A stretch of 59,060 nucleotides of DNA from JBDNIO01 sp041688215 (lineage in GTDB: Bacteria > Pseudomonadota > Gammaproteobacteria > Nevskiales > Salinisphaeraceae), in assembly GCA_041688215.1 (NCBI GenBank), contig JBDNIO010000084.1:1-59060 (forward strand). Reading direction: 5' to 3'. The translations under genes and the position numbers were made by a program. Positions 25,951 to 34,197 of this stretch are shown one piece after another (the stretch's first letter is position 1; each line of letters starts with the position of its first letter). A model generated the notes under the pieces. It made no database searches and had not been told where the DNA came from. It worked only from the letters and a program-made list of their open reading frames with translations.

Positions 25951-27708
25951 ATGCCCCGTTTATTTTTCCAGGCGACCCTAATTGCCGCTGCAGCCGCCCT
26001 GGGTTGCGCGCTTGCCAGCACGGCTTTGTTTGCATCCAGCCACCGTGAAGCTCCTTTTATAACGGAACTGCCGAAAGTGGATGGCACCGACTTCTATATG
26101 TTCCGCAGTTATGGCCCGGACAGCACCGACGACTCCATAACCCTGATTGCAAATTACCAGCCCCTTCAAGATGCCTACGGCGGCCCGAACTATTTCACCA
26201 TGGACCCCAACGCGCTATACGAAATTCATGTTGATAACAATGGCGACACCCGGGAGGACATCACCTTCCAGTTCAGGTTTGAAACTACTTTTCGTAGCGC
26301 CTCCCTGCCCATCGGCCCGGAAGACGACCAGGGCAACCCGACCGATGTCCCCATTGCCCTGAGCAATGTAGGTCCGGCCAGAAATACTTCCACAGTCGGC
26401 CCGAATGTAAACGACAACGCCGGCCTGAACGTGGTTGAAAACTATCGCGTAACCGTGGTGCGAGGCGACCGTCGCAGCTCAACAAACCCGCCCGAAGCCA
26501 TCAACCCGTCAACAACGGGCGACGACACGCTGTTTCGGAAACCAGTTGACAACATCGGCGAAAAAACCATCCCCAACTATCCAACGTATGCCAGGAACCA
26601 TATTTTCAATATAAGCATCCCCGGTTGCACCCAGAAAGGGCGTGTATTTGTCGGCCAACGCCGTGACGGCTTTGTGGTCAACCTTGGTGAAGTGTTTGAC
26701 CGCATCAATCTGGTCCCAACCGCGGCACGCGACTCCCGCGCCAATATTCTCGACGACAAGAACATAACCTCCCTGGCACTGGAAATCCCGCGCAGCTGCC
26801 TGCTGGATCCCGTGGCCGTGGCCCAGGGCGAAACGCCGGAGCCTGTGCTTGGCGCATGGACCACCGCCAGTCTGCGTCAGGCCCGCGTCCTGAATCCGCT
26901 ACCGCTGGCCCCCGGACAGGTAGTCAACGACACCCCGGATAACCCCGCGGCCGACAACACCAGCATTATCGCACGAGACGGTGAAACCAATACCCCGGCC
27001 GTGCAGGGTGGACCCTGGACCCAGGTTTCGCGCCTGGGCAACCCGCTGGTCAACGAGGTGATCATCGGGCTGAACCAGAAAGACCAGTTCAACGCCAGCG
27101 AGCCGTTCAACGACCTGCTGCAGTTCGGCACCTTCGTAACCCATCCGACCCTGCCGGCCCTGATCGAGACCCTGTTCGACGTGCCTGCGCCAGCCACCCC
27201 CCGGCTTGATCTGGTGGCGGCCTTTATTACTGGCATACGCACTCCAGTCGGTGGCACCCTTACCAATTTCACCCAGCCACAGAATATTACCGATACCAAC
27301 CTAGATATGGATGATAGCGAGGTAATCGAAGCCGCGGAACTGGTCCTGGGCGGCGAGATGCTGCGCCTGAATACCACTTTTCCCGCCGGCCCGCTGCCAG
27401 AAAAGGGGGCGCAGGACAGCCTGGGCTTTCTGGCCTGCGACCTGTACGGCTTCCCCAACGGCCGCCGGCCGATTGACGATGTAGTAGACATCGAGCTCAC
27501 GGTGGCCGAGGGTGCGCTTACCGCCAATAACCCCAATACCCTGCAAACCTGTGACTTGAGTGCCGGCCTACCGGGTACCGTTGTCAACGGAGGCACCGTT
27601 ATAAACGACGGCGCCCTACCGCAGGCAAGCGATTACCTGCCCAACTTCCCCTACCTGTCCAATCCGTTGCCTGGCTCGCCGATTGCCGCCTCGCGACTCA
27701 CCCAGTAA
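25951..27708 (+). CDS. Secreted DUF4331 family protein
   Basis: 585 residues from the ATG at 25951, which has an AGGAGA ribosome site. The open frame runs further upstream through rnpB and should not be used. A Sec signal peptide (about 1–29) precedes a mature protein beginning SSHREAPFI, the hallmark DUF4331 start. The family segments DGTDFYMFRSY and GFPNGRRPIDDVVDIE are present. The sequence is rich in Asp, Asn and Pro and has few lysines, as in extracellular proteins. The family has no established function. It is followed 12 bp later by a small lipoprotein gene, and the pair lies between rnpB and rsmI. Confidence 0.9.
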   Translation: MPRLFFQATLIAAAAALGCALASTALFASSHREAPFITELPKVDGTDFYMFRSYGPDSTDDSITLIANYQPLQDAYGGPNYFTMDPNALYEIHVDNNGDTREDITFQFRFETTFRSASLPIGPEDDQGNPTDVPIALSNVGPARNTSTVGPNVNDNAGLNVVENYRVTVVRGDRRSSTNPPEAINPSTTGDDTLFRKPVDNIGEKTIPNYPTYARNHIFNISIPGCTQKGRVFVGQRRDGFVVNLGEVFDRINLVPTAARDSRANILDDKNITSLALEIPRSCLLDPVAVAQGETPEPVLGAWTTASLRQARVLNPLPLAPGQVVNDTPDNPAADNTSIIARDGETNTPAVQGGPWTQVSRLGNPLVNEVIIGLNQKDQFNASEPFNDLLQFGTFVTHPTLPALIETLFDVPAPATPRLDLVAAFITGIRTPVGGTLTNFTQPQNITDTNLDMDDSEVIEAAELVLGGEMLRLNTTFPAGPLPEKGAQDSLGFLACDLYGFPNGRRPIDDVVDIELTVAEGALTANNPNTLQTCDLSAGLPGTVVNGGTVINDGALPQASDYLPNFPYLSNPLPGSPIAASRLTQ

Positions 27709-27720
27709 CCGGAGATCAGC

Positions 27721-27981
27721 ATGCGACATTTACTGATTATTGCTGCGATCGCCGGCACCGTGGCGTTAAGCGGGTGTAGCGAGAGCGACGGCGAGGATGA
27801 TCCCTTTTTCATCATACCGCCCGCCCTCACCAGTTTCGTTGTGCAGCAATGTAACAACACCCCCGAGAATGCCAATGCGGTGCGGATAAACGGCGCCAGC
27901 TTCGGCAGTGATGCCCAACCGGAAACCCAGGACCCGGCGGGCAGTATATTCACCAGAAACTGTATCCCGTCCGATTCGTAG
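27721..27981 (+). CDS. Small lipoprotein, unknown function
   Basis: 86 residues. The N-terminus (MRHLLIIAAIAGTVALSGCSES) is a clear lipoprotein signal with lipobox LSGC, so the mature protein would start at Cys19. An acidic stretch (ESDGEDD) follows directly, which would usually allow sorting to the outer membrane. Two more cysteines (in QQCNN and RNCIP) could form a disulfide. I do not recognise a family. A GGAG ribosome site and the 12-bp gap after the DUF4331 gene point to one transcript and a shared role at the cell surface. Confidence 0.8.
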   Translation: MRHLLIIAAIAGTVALSGCSESDGEDDPFFIIPPALTSFVVQQCNNTPENANAVRINGASFGSDAQPETQDPAGSIFTRNCIPSDS

Positions 27982-28047
27982 GTCCGCGCCATGCCCACCG
28001 AACAGCGATGTTTCAGCGGGCTTTTTACCCGTCCCGTATGCGCCCGG

Positions 28048-28917
28048 TTATGATTTCTCCCGGCCCAGCTCCAGGGCAAGCTCATAGACCTGATTGCGCG
28101 GCGCACCGGTAATACGCGCTGCAGCCTTCGCGGCTTGCGCAAGCGGCATCGCGCCCAGTAACTCTCGCAGCAGCGCCGTCATTTCGATTTCGTAAAGCCC
28201 GGCTTCGCTGGACTCAGGCGCGCCCTCGAGCACCAACACGAACTCTCCGCGCCGGCGGTTATCATCCGCGGCCAGCCAGACCACCACTTCGCGCGCCGGG
28301 GCGGTAATGCTTTGCTCGTGCAATTTGGTTAACTCGCGCGCCAGGCATAGCCGGCGTTCACCGCCCATGACTTCGGCGATATTGGCCACGGTGTCGGCAA
28401 TCCGGTGGCTGGACTCGTATAACAGCAGACTGCGCGGCTCGGCCGCCAACGCCTGTAGGCGGCGCTTGCGTGGGCCCTGGCGCGCCGGCAAGAAGCCTTC
28501 AAACACAAATCGGTCGCTAGCCAGGCCCGCCAGCGCCAGTGCGGCCACCGCCGCGCAGGGCCCCGGCACGCTGCGCAATTCCAGGTTCGCGGCGCGCGCA
28601 TCCCTGACCAGCAGATAGCCCGGGTCGCTGATCAGCGGGGTACCGGCATCGGAAATCAGAGCAACACGCTCGCCATTTTGCAACCGCGCAATCAGCGCGG
28701 GTACTACCTGCGCCTCGTTATGTTCGTGCAGGGATTGCAACGGGGTCTGAATGCCCAGGTGCTGCAGCAATATGCTGCTATGGCGGGTATCCTCCGCCGC
28801 AATTAGATCCGCCTGCGCCAGAATATTGCGGGCACGGGCGGAGATGTCGCCCAGGTTTCCAATGGGCGTGGCCACCACAAACAGGCATCCAGGGGGGTAA
28901 TTCTCATGTTCCGGCAT
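28048..28917 (-). CDS. rsmI: 16S rRNA 2'-O-ribose C1402 methyltransferase RsmI
   Basis: 289 residues. RsmI is a tetrapyrrole-methylase-fold enzyme that methylates the ribose of C1402 in 16S rRNA. The N-terminal motif FVVATPIGNLGDIS and the segment LIAAEDTRHSSILL are characteristic, followed by LISDAGTPLISDPG. It is divergent from lpoA, the usual gammaproteobacterial arrangement, but the intergenic region contains a MITE-like element. Confidence 0.97.
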   Translation of the reverse strand: MPEHENYPPGCLFVVATPIGNLGDISARARNILAQADLIAAEDTRHSSILLQHLGIQTPLQSLHEHNEAQVVPALIARLQNGERVALISDAGTPLISDPGYLLVRDARAANLELRSVPGPCAAVAALALAGLASDRFVFEGFLPARQGPRKRRLQALAAEPRSLLLYESSHRIADTVANIAEVMGGERRLCLARELTKLHEQSITAPAREVVVWLAADDNRRRGEFVLVLEGAPESSEAGLYEIEMTALLRELLGAMPLAQAAKAAARITGAPRNQVYELALELGREKS

Positions 28918-28993
28918 GGGTTGCTCACTTTAAAACCACGGGTGAAAACCACAGGCTCGAGTATCGTTTCTGGCCTATTCGATTTATCCTAGG

Positions 28994-29171
28994 CTAGTGT
29001 ACTGCGCCGTATTTGATGGAACAGTTAGAACGAGTGCAATTTTCTGTCAGACAAGGCGCAACGACGAGTAATAGTCGTAACTATTGCGAGCCCTCGAATA
29101 ATTAGGGGCAACGCAGAATGGCGGAAAAGTGCGCCGTTATAAGTTCCAGACAGTGCGGCGCAGTACACTAG
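28994..29171. mobile_element. MITE-like element with 16-bp perfect terminal inverted repeats
   Basis: 178 bases bounded by CTAGTGTACTGCGCCG at 28994–29009 and its exact inverse at 29156–29171. Similarity between the arms continues imperfectly for about another 30 bases (ATTTGATGGAAC vs ACTGTCTGGAAC, then CAATTTTCTG vs CACTTTTCCG). No transposase is encoded. Both ends are CTAG, which could be a 4-bp target duplication or part of the ends. The outer motif CTAGTGTAxTGCG is shared with the R1 repeats at the window edges. It fills most of the rsmI–lpoA divergent promoter region. Confidence 0.82.
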
Positions 29172-29245
29172 GACTCGCTTATCGGCCGCCATCTTGGCAC
29201 GAACCCGCACGGTAACGCACCGTTGCCGGCAACACAGTTGACGCT

Positions 29246-31150
29246 ATGATTTATCGCACATCCCCCATATTCATTTTTTTAATTCTGTTGCTCCTGCTCG
29301 TTACCGGTTGCAGCCAGCTACCGGCACAATTGTCTCAACCCAGCGAATCACTGGAAACTCAGGCAGCAACACGGCTGGCGCAGGAGGATTATGCGGCGGC
29401 AGCGCAGTTATATCGTTTAGCCGGTGAAAGCGCCTCGGAACCCAGGCGCAGCAAGTTACTACTTGAGGGCGCCGATGCCGCGATTCAGGCGCCCGACCCT
29501 GGGCTGGCAGAGCAATTGCTGGACGGGGTGAATCCGACCGCCCTGGATGCGCGTGGACAAGCGGCATTTGAATTATTGCGGGTCCAGATACGCATTCAGG
29601 GCAAGCCCCCGGCCCAGGCACTGAAGCTATTGCCGCCCCCCAGCAGCGGCAGTCCGCCCAGCGTTGCCGCCAAAATCTGGAAACTGCGTGCGCAATTATT
29701 CGCGCGCAATAACCAGACGGCTGATGCGGTGCACGCACTGGTGCAGCGGGATGTCTGGCTGCTGGACGAGGGCCAGGTTAAAGCCAACGATCAACTGATA
29801 TGGCAACAGTTGCAGCAACAGCCGCCCAATGCCGACACCCAGGCGCCGGCTGGCGATGAAATTACCAGTGGCTGGCTGGCGCTGGCCCGTATCGACAAGG
29901 GAACGCGACCAGATCGCAGTGCACTGAAACAGGAATTGCAGCGCTGGGAACGCCGCTACGCTGACCATCCGGCAAGGCGGCAGATCCTGCCCGAACAATT
30001 TGACTACAAGCCCCCCCAGACAGCCGATACCGCCGGCCAACCCATCGGCCTGGCCTTGCCGCTTACCGGCGATTTCGCCAGTGCCGCCGCCGCGATCCAG
30101 GACGGGTTTCTGGCCGGCTACTACGCCAGCAAGGAGTTGCAATCCGGCGACAATGCATTACCCGCGCTGCGAATTTACGACACCAATACGCTCTCGGACG
30201 CCAATCGTTTGATCGGAAAAACACGCAGCGATGGAATAGGCGTGCTGGTGGGGCCTTTGCAAAAAGGCCTGGCCACCGAACTAGCACAACGCCGCAATCT
30301 TGGAGTGCCGGTTTTGGCGCTCAATTACGTGGAAGGTGCCGTTACCCAAGCCAATTTTTACCAGTTCGGGCTGGCCCCGGAAGACGAAGCCACGGCCGCC
30401 GCCAAGCGCGCCCTGGCCATGGGGTTCACAACAGCCATTGCGCTGGTACCGGAAGGCGAATGGGGCCAACGCGTGCTGGAATCTTTCCGTGACACATTCA
30501 ACTCCACCGGTGGCACGCTCGTTGATTACGCCACCTTCAACCCACAAAATCAGGACCACGCCCAGCCCATAAAGCGGCTCTTGCGATACGGCAGCGCGCC
30601 GGCTCAACCGGTGCAGACCCGGGACAGCGATGCAGACGAACGCAACAGCGAGACCTCACGCCGGCGCGACGTAGACTTCATCTTCATTGCCGCGCAACCA
30701 GCCCAGGCGCGCCAAATCCGGCAGCAGCTGCGCTATTTCTACGCCGCGCGCCTGCCCGTGCTCGCCACTTCACATGTATTCACCGGGGTAGTTAATCCCT
30801 CCAAAGATGGTGACCTGGAAGACCTGATGTTCGCCGACATGCCATGGATAATCGGTGATTCCACGAAAACACGCACGCGCCGCGAGCAAGCCAGGGAGTT
30901 CTGGCCGCAGGTAGACCAGCGCTATCCGCGCCTGTTCGCCATGGGCTATGACGCCTGGTTGCTGGTGGCCCGGCTCAATGCCGGCGACCTGCAAAAAGGT
31001 TTCCTGTTGGAGGGCAATACCGGGGATCTGTATTTACGCGACGCAGGCCGTATCCAGCGTGAGCTGGATTGGGCGCAGTTCCGCAATGGCAAACCCAGAG
31101 CTTTACCGAAACTACAAGCGCCCACGCCAACGCAGCCTGTCGGCTATTAG
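29246..31150 (+). CDS. lpoA: LpoA, outer-membrane lipoprotein activator of PBP1A
   Basis: 634 residues. A lipoprotein signal with lipobox VTGC places the mature N-terminus at Cys22. The N-terminal half is a helical TPR-like domain. The C-terminal half, from about residue 265 (IGLALPLTGDFASAAAAIQDGFLAGYY), has the periplasmic-binding-protein fold of the LppC family. LpoA reaches through the wall to stimulate PBP1A. Its stop codon is followed at once by the yraN GTG start. Confidence 0.93.
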   Translation: MIYRTSPIFIFLILLLLLVTGCSQLPAQLSQPSESLETQAATRLAQEDYAAAAQLYRLAGESASEPRRSKLLLEGADAAIQAPDPGLAEQLLDGVNPTALDARGQAAFELLRVQIRIQGKPPAQALKLLPPPSSGSPPSVAAKIWKLRAQLFARNNQTADAVHALVQRDVWLLDEGQVKANDQLIWQQLQQQPPNADTQAPAGDEITSGWLALARIDKGTRPDRSALKQELQRWERRYADHPARRQILPEQFDYKPPQTADTAGQPIGLALPLTGDFASAAAAIQDGFLAGYYASKELQSGDNALPALRIYDTNTLSDANRLIGKTRSDGIGVLVGPLQKGLATELAQRRNLGVPVLALNYVEGAVTQANFYQFGLAPEDEATAAAKRALAMGFTTAIALVPEGEWGQRVLESFRDTFNSTGGTLVDYATFNPQNQDHAQPIKRLLRYGSAPAQPVQTRDSDADERNSETSRRRDVDFIFIAAQPAQARQIRQQLRYFYAARLPVLATSHVFTGVVNPSKDGDLEDLMFADMPWIIGDSTKTRTRREQAREFWPQVDQRYPRLFAMGYDAWLLVARLNAGDLQKGFLLEGNTGDLYLRDAGRIQRELDWAQFRNGKPRALPKLQAPTPTQPVGY

Positions 31151-31510
31151 GTGGAAACAACCCGCCAGCAAAGCGGCAAAGCGGCTGAGGAAAAAGTGCT
31201 GGTGCGCGCGAAACAGCGTGGGCTTAAGCTGGTAGCGCAGAATTTCCACACCCGCTATGGCGAGCTGGATCTGGTCTTGCGTGACGGGCAAACGCTGGTC
31301 ATTGTGGAAGTGCGCTACCGCGCGCGTGATGATTTCGGCGAAGCTGCGGCCACCGTTACCCAAGCCAAACAGCGCCGCATCGTCGCCGCCACGAAAGGCT
31401 ATATGGCAGCGCATAACCAGTGGCGCGATGCGCCGGTGCGCTTTGATGTGGTCGGCGTGAATGCCGCAGGCGAGTTAAACTGGATTGAACAGGCGTTTTT
31501 GGCAGAATAA
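31151..31510 (+). CDS. yraN: YraN family protein (UPF0102), predicted nuclease fold
   Basis: 119 residues from a GTG that directly follows the lpoA stop. The family core is intact: GELDLVLRDGQTLVIVEVRYR, with the Asp and Glu residues of a restriction-endonuclease-like active site, and a basic helix QAKQRRIVAATKGYM. Function in the cell is not established. The lpoA–yraN–diaA order matches other gammaproteobacteria. Confidence 0.93.
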   Translation: METTRQQSGKAAEEKVLVRAKQRGLKLVAQNFHTRYGELDLVLRDGQTLVIVEVRYRARDDFGEAAATVTQAKQRRIVAATKGYMAAHNQWRDAPVRFDVVGVNAAGELNWIEQAFLAE

Positions 31511-31544
31511 CCATGATGGCTCTTAAAGTATGCTCCCAGAGAAG

Positions 31545-32150
31545 ATGAACCCAGAACAACGAATTAGCGGCTTTTTCGCTGCCAGCATCCAGGCAAAACA
31601 GGATACGTTGCAGCCTGTCCTGCCGCACTTGATCGCAGCCGGCTCCCTGATGGCCACACAGCTTGCTGCCGGCAATAAAATCCTGTCCTGCGGCAATGGC
31701 GGCTCGGCCGGCGACGCGCAGCATTTTTCCTCCGAGCTGATCAACCGTTTCGAACGCGAACGCCCGGCCCTTGCGGCAGTGGCGCTGACCACCGAAAGCT
31801 CAACCCTGACGGCAATCGCCAACGATTACAGTTATGAGCGGTTGTATTCCCGCCAGGTGGAAGCGCTCGGCAAGCCCGGCGATATCCTGCTGGCGATCAG
31901 CACCAGCGGCAATTCCGCTAACGTAATTGCTGCGATCAGGGCGGCTCAGGAACAGGCCATGCCGGTGGTCGCCCTGACCGGTCGCGATGGCGGCGCTATG
32001 GCGCAGGCTCTGGGGGACGGTGACATTGAATTGCGAGCAGCCAGTGACAGCACGGCGCGCATACAGGAGGTGCATCTCCTGTTTATTCACTGCCTCTGTG
32101 ATTTGCTTGAATGCGAAATGTTTCCTGATTCCGCGGCGACTGTTCGGTAA
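31545..32150 (+). CDS. diaA: DiaA/GmhA-type SIS protein, probable replication initiator-associating protein
   Basis: 201 residues from the second ATG (MNPEQRISGFF), which aligns with the DiaA N-terminus; an ATG five codons upstream is possible. It is a SIS-domain protein with the segments ILSCGNGGSAGDAQHFSSE and LAISTSGNSANV. DiaA binds DnaA and promotes initiation at oriC; the related GmhA isomerises sedoheptulose-7-phosphate. Position after lpoA and yraN, and the INRFERERPALAAVAL stretch, favour DiaA. Confidence 0.88.
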   Translation: MNPEQRISGFFAASIQAKQDTLQPVLPHLIAAGSLMATQLAAGNKILSCGNGGSAGDAQHFSSELINRFERERPALAAVALTTESSTLTAIANDYSYERLYSRQVEALGKPGDILLAISTSGNSANVIAAIRAAQEQAMPVVALTGRDGGAMAQALGDGDIELRAASDSTARIQEVHLLFIHCLCDLLECEMFPDSAATVR

Positions 32151-32156
32151 AACGTT

Positions 32157-32217
32157 AACCACAAAGAACACAAAGGGAAAAGAAACAAACTTTGTGTTCT
32201 TCGTGTTCTTTGTGGTT
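32157..32217. terminator. Bidirectional hairpin between diaA and sspB, made from an 'ACCACAAAG' repeat
   Basis: The 15-base arms AACCACAAAGAACAC and GTGTTCTTTGTGGTT are perfect inverse copies, with nested secondary pairing (AAGAACACAAAG / CTTTGTGTTCTT). It lies between two convergent genes, 6 bp after the diaA stop, where a bidirectional terminator is expected. It belongs to the same repeat family as 41070–41407 and 42235–42376. Confidence 0.7.
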
Positions 32218-32264
32218 TATGGGTATTTTCCGCTGCAGCTACAGTACGCTTTTTTAGCGCCTGA

Positions 32265-32684
32265 CTACTTGACTACCTTCAAATGGCTGCGTTTCTTTTT
32301 GGCAGCCTGATCGCTGCTGGAATCGGCATCCGGTGATGTTGCAGGCGGCGGGTCTTCCGGCTCTTCCACTTCCCCAAACAACATGCCCTCGCCGTTCTCA
32401 CGCGCGTACAGCGCCAATACCGCACCCGGCGGCACGCTCACTTGGTAGGGGTGGCCCGAGAAGCGGGCGGAAAAGTGGATTAAATTGTTATCGATTTGCA
32501 GGTCGCGTACCGCGGACGGGCTGACGTTAATCGTAATCTTGCCGTCTTCGGTAACAAACTGGCTCGGTACCGCCACGCCGGGGGCATCGGCAGCCACCAG
32601 CAAATGCGGCGTCAGGTCATTATCCAGAACCCAGTCGTAAATAGCGCGGATCAGATAAGGTCGACGTGAACTAACCGCAGTCAC
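32265..32684 (-). CDS. sspB: SspB, ClpXP specificity adaptor
   Basis: 139 residues. SspB tethers ssrA-tagged proteins to ClpXP. The N-terminal substrate-binding domain (about 1–110) begins with RPYLIRAIYDWVLDNDLTPHLLV and includes ITINVSPSAV and FSARFSGHPYQVSVP. An acidic, Pro-rich linker leads to the C-terminal ClpX-binding tail ending SHLKVVK. It is 2 bp downstream of sspA. Confidence 0.97.
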   Translation of the reverse strand: MTAVSSRRPYLIRAIYDWVLDNDLTPHLLVAADAPGVAVPSQFVTEDGKITINVSPSAVRDLQIDNNLIHFSARFSGHPYQVSVPPGAVLALYARENGEGMLFGEVEEPEDPPPATSPDADSSSDQAAKKKRSHLKVVK

Positions 32685-32686
32685 GA

Positions 32687-33313
32687 TTAATCACGCATCT
32701 CGCTTTCAAGTTCGGTCAGACTGCTGCGGAATGCGGGGCGCTTGAACAGCCGCTCGGCATAATCCTGCAGTTTCTTGCCCTGTTTGGGCGGCAACTGAAT
32801 TTTGTAGTACTCCAGACGCCAGAGGATGGGCGCGAAAGTGCAATCCACCAGGGAAAACTCCTCCCCCACATACGGCCGGGGCGAGAATTCCGCAGCCAGG
32901 GAACCCAGGGTTTCTTTCAGCCTGGAACGCGCCTTGCGCACCTGGGACGCGGTACCGTGCATATCCGGCGAGAGCGAATACATATCCTGCTCCATGCGAA
33001 ACAGGGCCAGGCGATAGCGGGCCCGGGTTACCGGGTCGACCGGCATCAGCGGCGGATGCGGAAAACGTTCGTCGAGGTATTCAATGATAATGCGCGGGTC
33101 ATACAGCACCAGATCACGATCCACCAAGGTCGGCAGGGTGTGGTAGGGATTCAGCTGAACCAGATCGTCGTGGGTCTGGTCTTCGCGCAACTCCACCACG
33201 TCCAGGTTGGTGATGCCTTTTTCTGCCAGCACCAGGCGCACCCGGTGGCTCTTGGGGCACTCCGGGCCGGAAAACAACGTCATCAAGGATCGGCGATTAG
33301 TCACAGTCGCCAT
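32687..33313 (-). CDS. sspA: Stringent starvation protein A (SspA)
   Basis: 208 residues from the ATG at 33313 (MATVTNRRSLMTLFSGPECP), preceded by a GGAG ribosome site; an upstream in-frame ATG would add 16 unrelated residues. SspA has a glutathione-S-transferase fold and binds RNA polymerase during stress. The thioredoxin-like part (GPECPKSHRVRLVLAEKGI) and the ELREDQTHDDLVQLNPY segment are typical. It is cotranscribed with sspB. Confidence 0.96.
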   Translation of the reverse strand: MATVTNRRSLMTLFSGPECPKSHRVRLVLAEKGITNLDVVELREDQTHDDLVQLNPYHTLPTLVDRDLVLYDPRIIIEYLDERFPHPPLMPVDPVTRARYRLALFRMEQDMYSLSPDMHGTASQVRKARSRLKETLGSLAAEFSPRPYVGEEFSLVDCTFAPILWRLEYYKIQLPPKQGKKLQDYAERLFKRPAFRSSLTELESEMRD

Positions 33314-33369
33314 AGTATTTACTCCGTACCAATCCAGGTCAGAATGACTGGAATGGGGCACTTGGCCGT

Positions 33370-33375
33370 ATTATA
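33370..33375 (-). promoter_or_regulatory. Probable −10 element for sspAB
   Basis: A consensus TATAAT on the minus strand lies 57 bases before the sspA ATG, in the 134-bp gap after petC. I find no strong −35. Confidence 0.45.
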
Positions 33376-33447
33376 AGAATTAAGCACGCTGCCCTGTGTA
33401 GCCGCCGGGCTCATGCTTGTCCTGGCGCGTATTGCACATGCAGGATA

Positions 33448-34197
33448 TTAATGGACGTCCCGCCAGTATTCACGTTTGAGTAACCAGGCCAGCACGGCAA
33501 ACAGCAGCAGGAAGGCGATAACCTTCTTGCCCAGGTCATAGCGCACCATTTTGGCTGGCTCGCCCACATAAACCAGGAAGTTGACGATATCCCCGACGGC
33601 GCGACGATACTCTTCCTCATTCATGCTGCCGGCTTGCACGATCTCGAATTCTGGTTCTGCCGCGCCGTGTCCGCCGGATTCTTCGCCATGGCCTTCTTCA
33701 GGCTGCATGTGCTTCTGATAACCCTGCAAGGGCCACAGCACATGCGGCATAGCTGTGTTTTCCATCACCAGGTTATTCACGCCGGTGCTGGTTTTGTCGT
33801 CCAGGTAAAAAGACAGCAGAAAGCTATATAACCAGTCTGCGCCATTGGGATGCCAGCGCGCAACCAGGGTCAGGTCCGGCGGCGCAGTTCCAAACCAGTC
33901 GGCGGACTTTTCCGGCATGGTGCCGGTAAGCTGGTCATGGATTTTGTCGCGGCTGAGTACCAGGTGCTTTGTCATCATTTCTTCCGGGATGTTCAAATCC
34001 TCGGATATACGCTGGTACCGCATGTACTGCAGGGTATGACAACCCGAGCAATAGTTCATGAACAGCTTGGCCCCGCGTTGCAACGAAGCCTCGTTGCCCA
34101 GATCAGGCGTGTAGTGGAAAGGCACGCTTTCGCCACCGGAAGCCAACACCGCGGCCGGCGCAATTAATACCAGTATAAAAATCAGACGCCGCATCAT
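33448..34197 (-). CDS. petC: Cytochrome c1 of the bc1 complex
   Basis: 249 residues. A signal peptide (about 1–19) exports the protein. The covalent haem site CSGCH is at Cys50, Cys53 and His54, and one C-terminal membrane helix (FLLLFAVLAWLLKREYW) anchors it. Cytochrome c1 passes electrons from the Rieske protein to soluble cytochrome c on the periplasmic side. It is the last gene of petABC and overlaps petB by four bases. A histidine/glutamate-rich insert (MQPEEGHGEESGGHGAAE) near residue 180 is of unknown importance. Confidence 0.97.
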   Translation of the reverse strand: MMRRLIFILVLIAPAAVLASGGESVPFHYTPDLGNEASLQRGAKLFMNYCSGCHTLQYMRYQRISEDLNIPEEMMTKHLVLSRDKIHDQLTGTMPEKSADWFGTAPPDLTLVARWHPNGADWLYSFLLSFYLDDKTSTGVNNLVMENTAMPHVLWPLQGYQKHMQPEEGHGEESGGHGAAEPEFEIVQAGSMNEEEYRRAVGDIVNFLVYVGEPAKMVRYDLGKKVIAFLLLFAVLAWLLKREYWRDVH

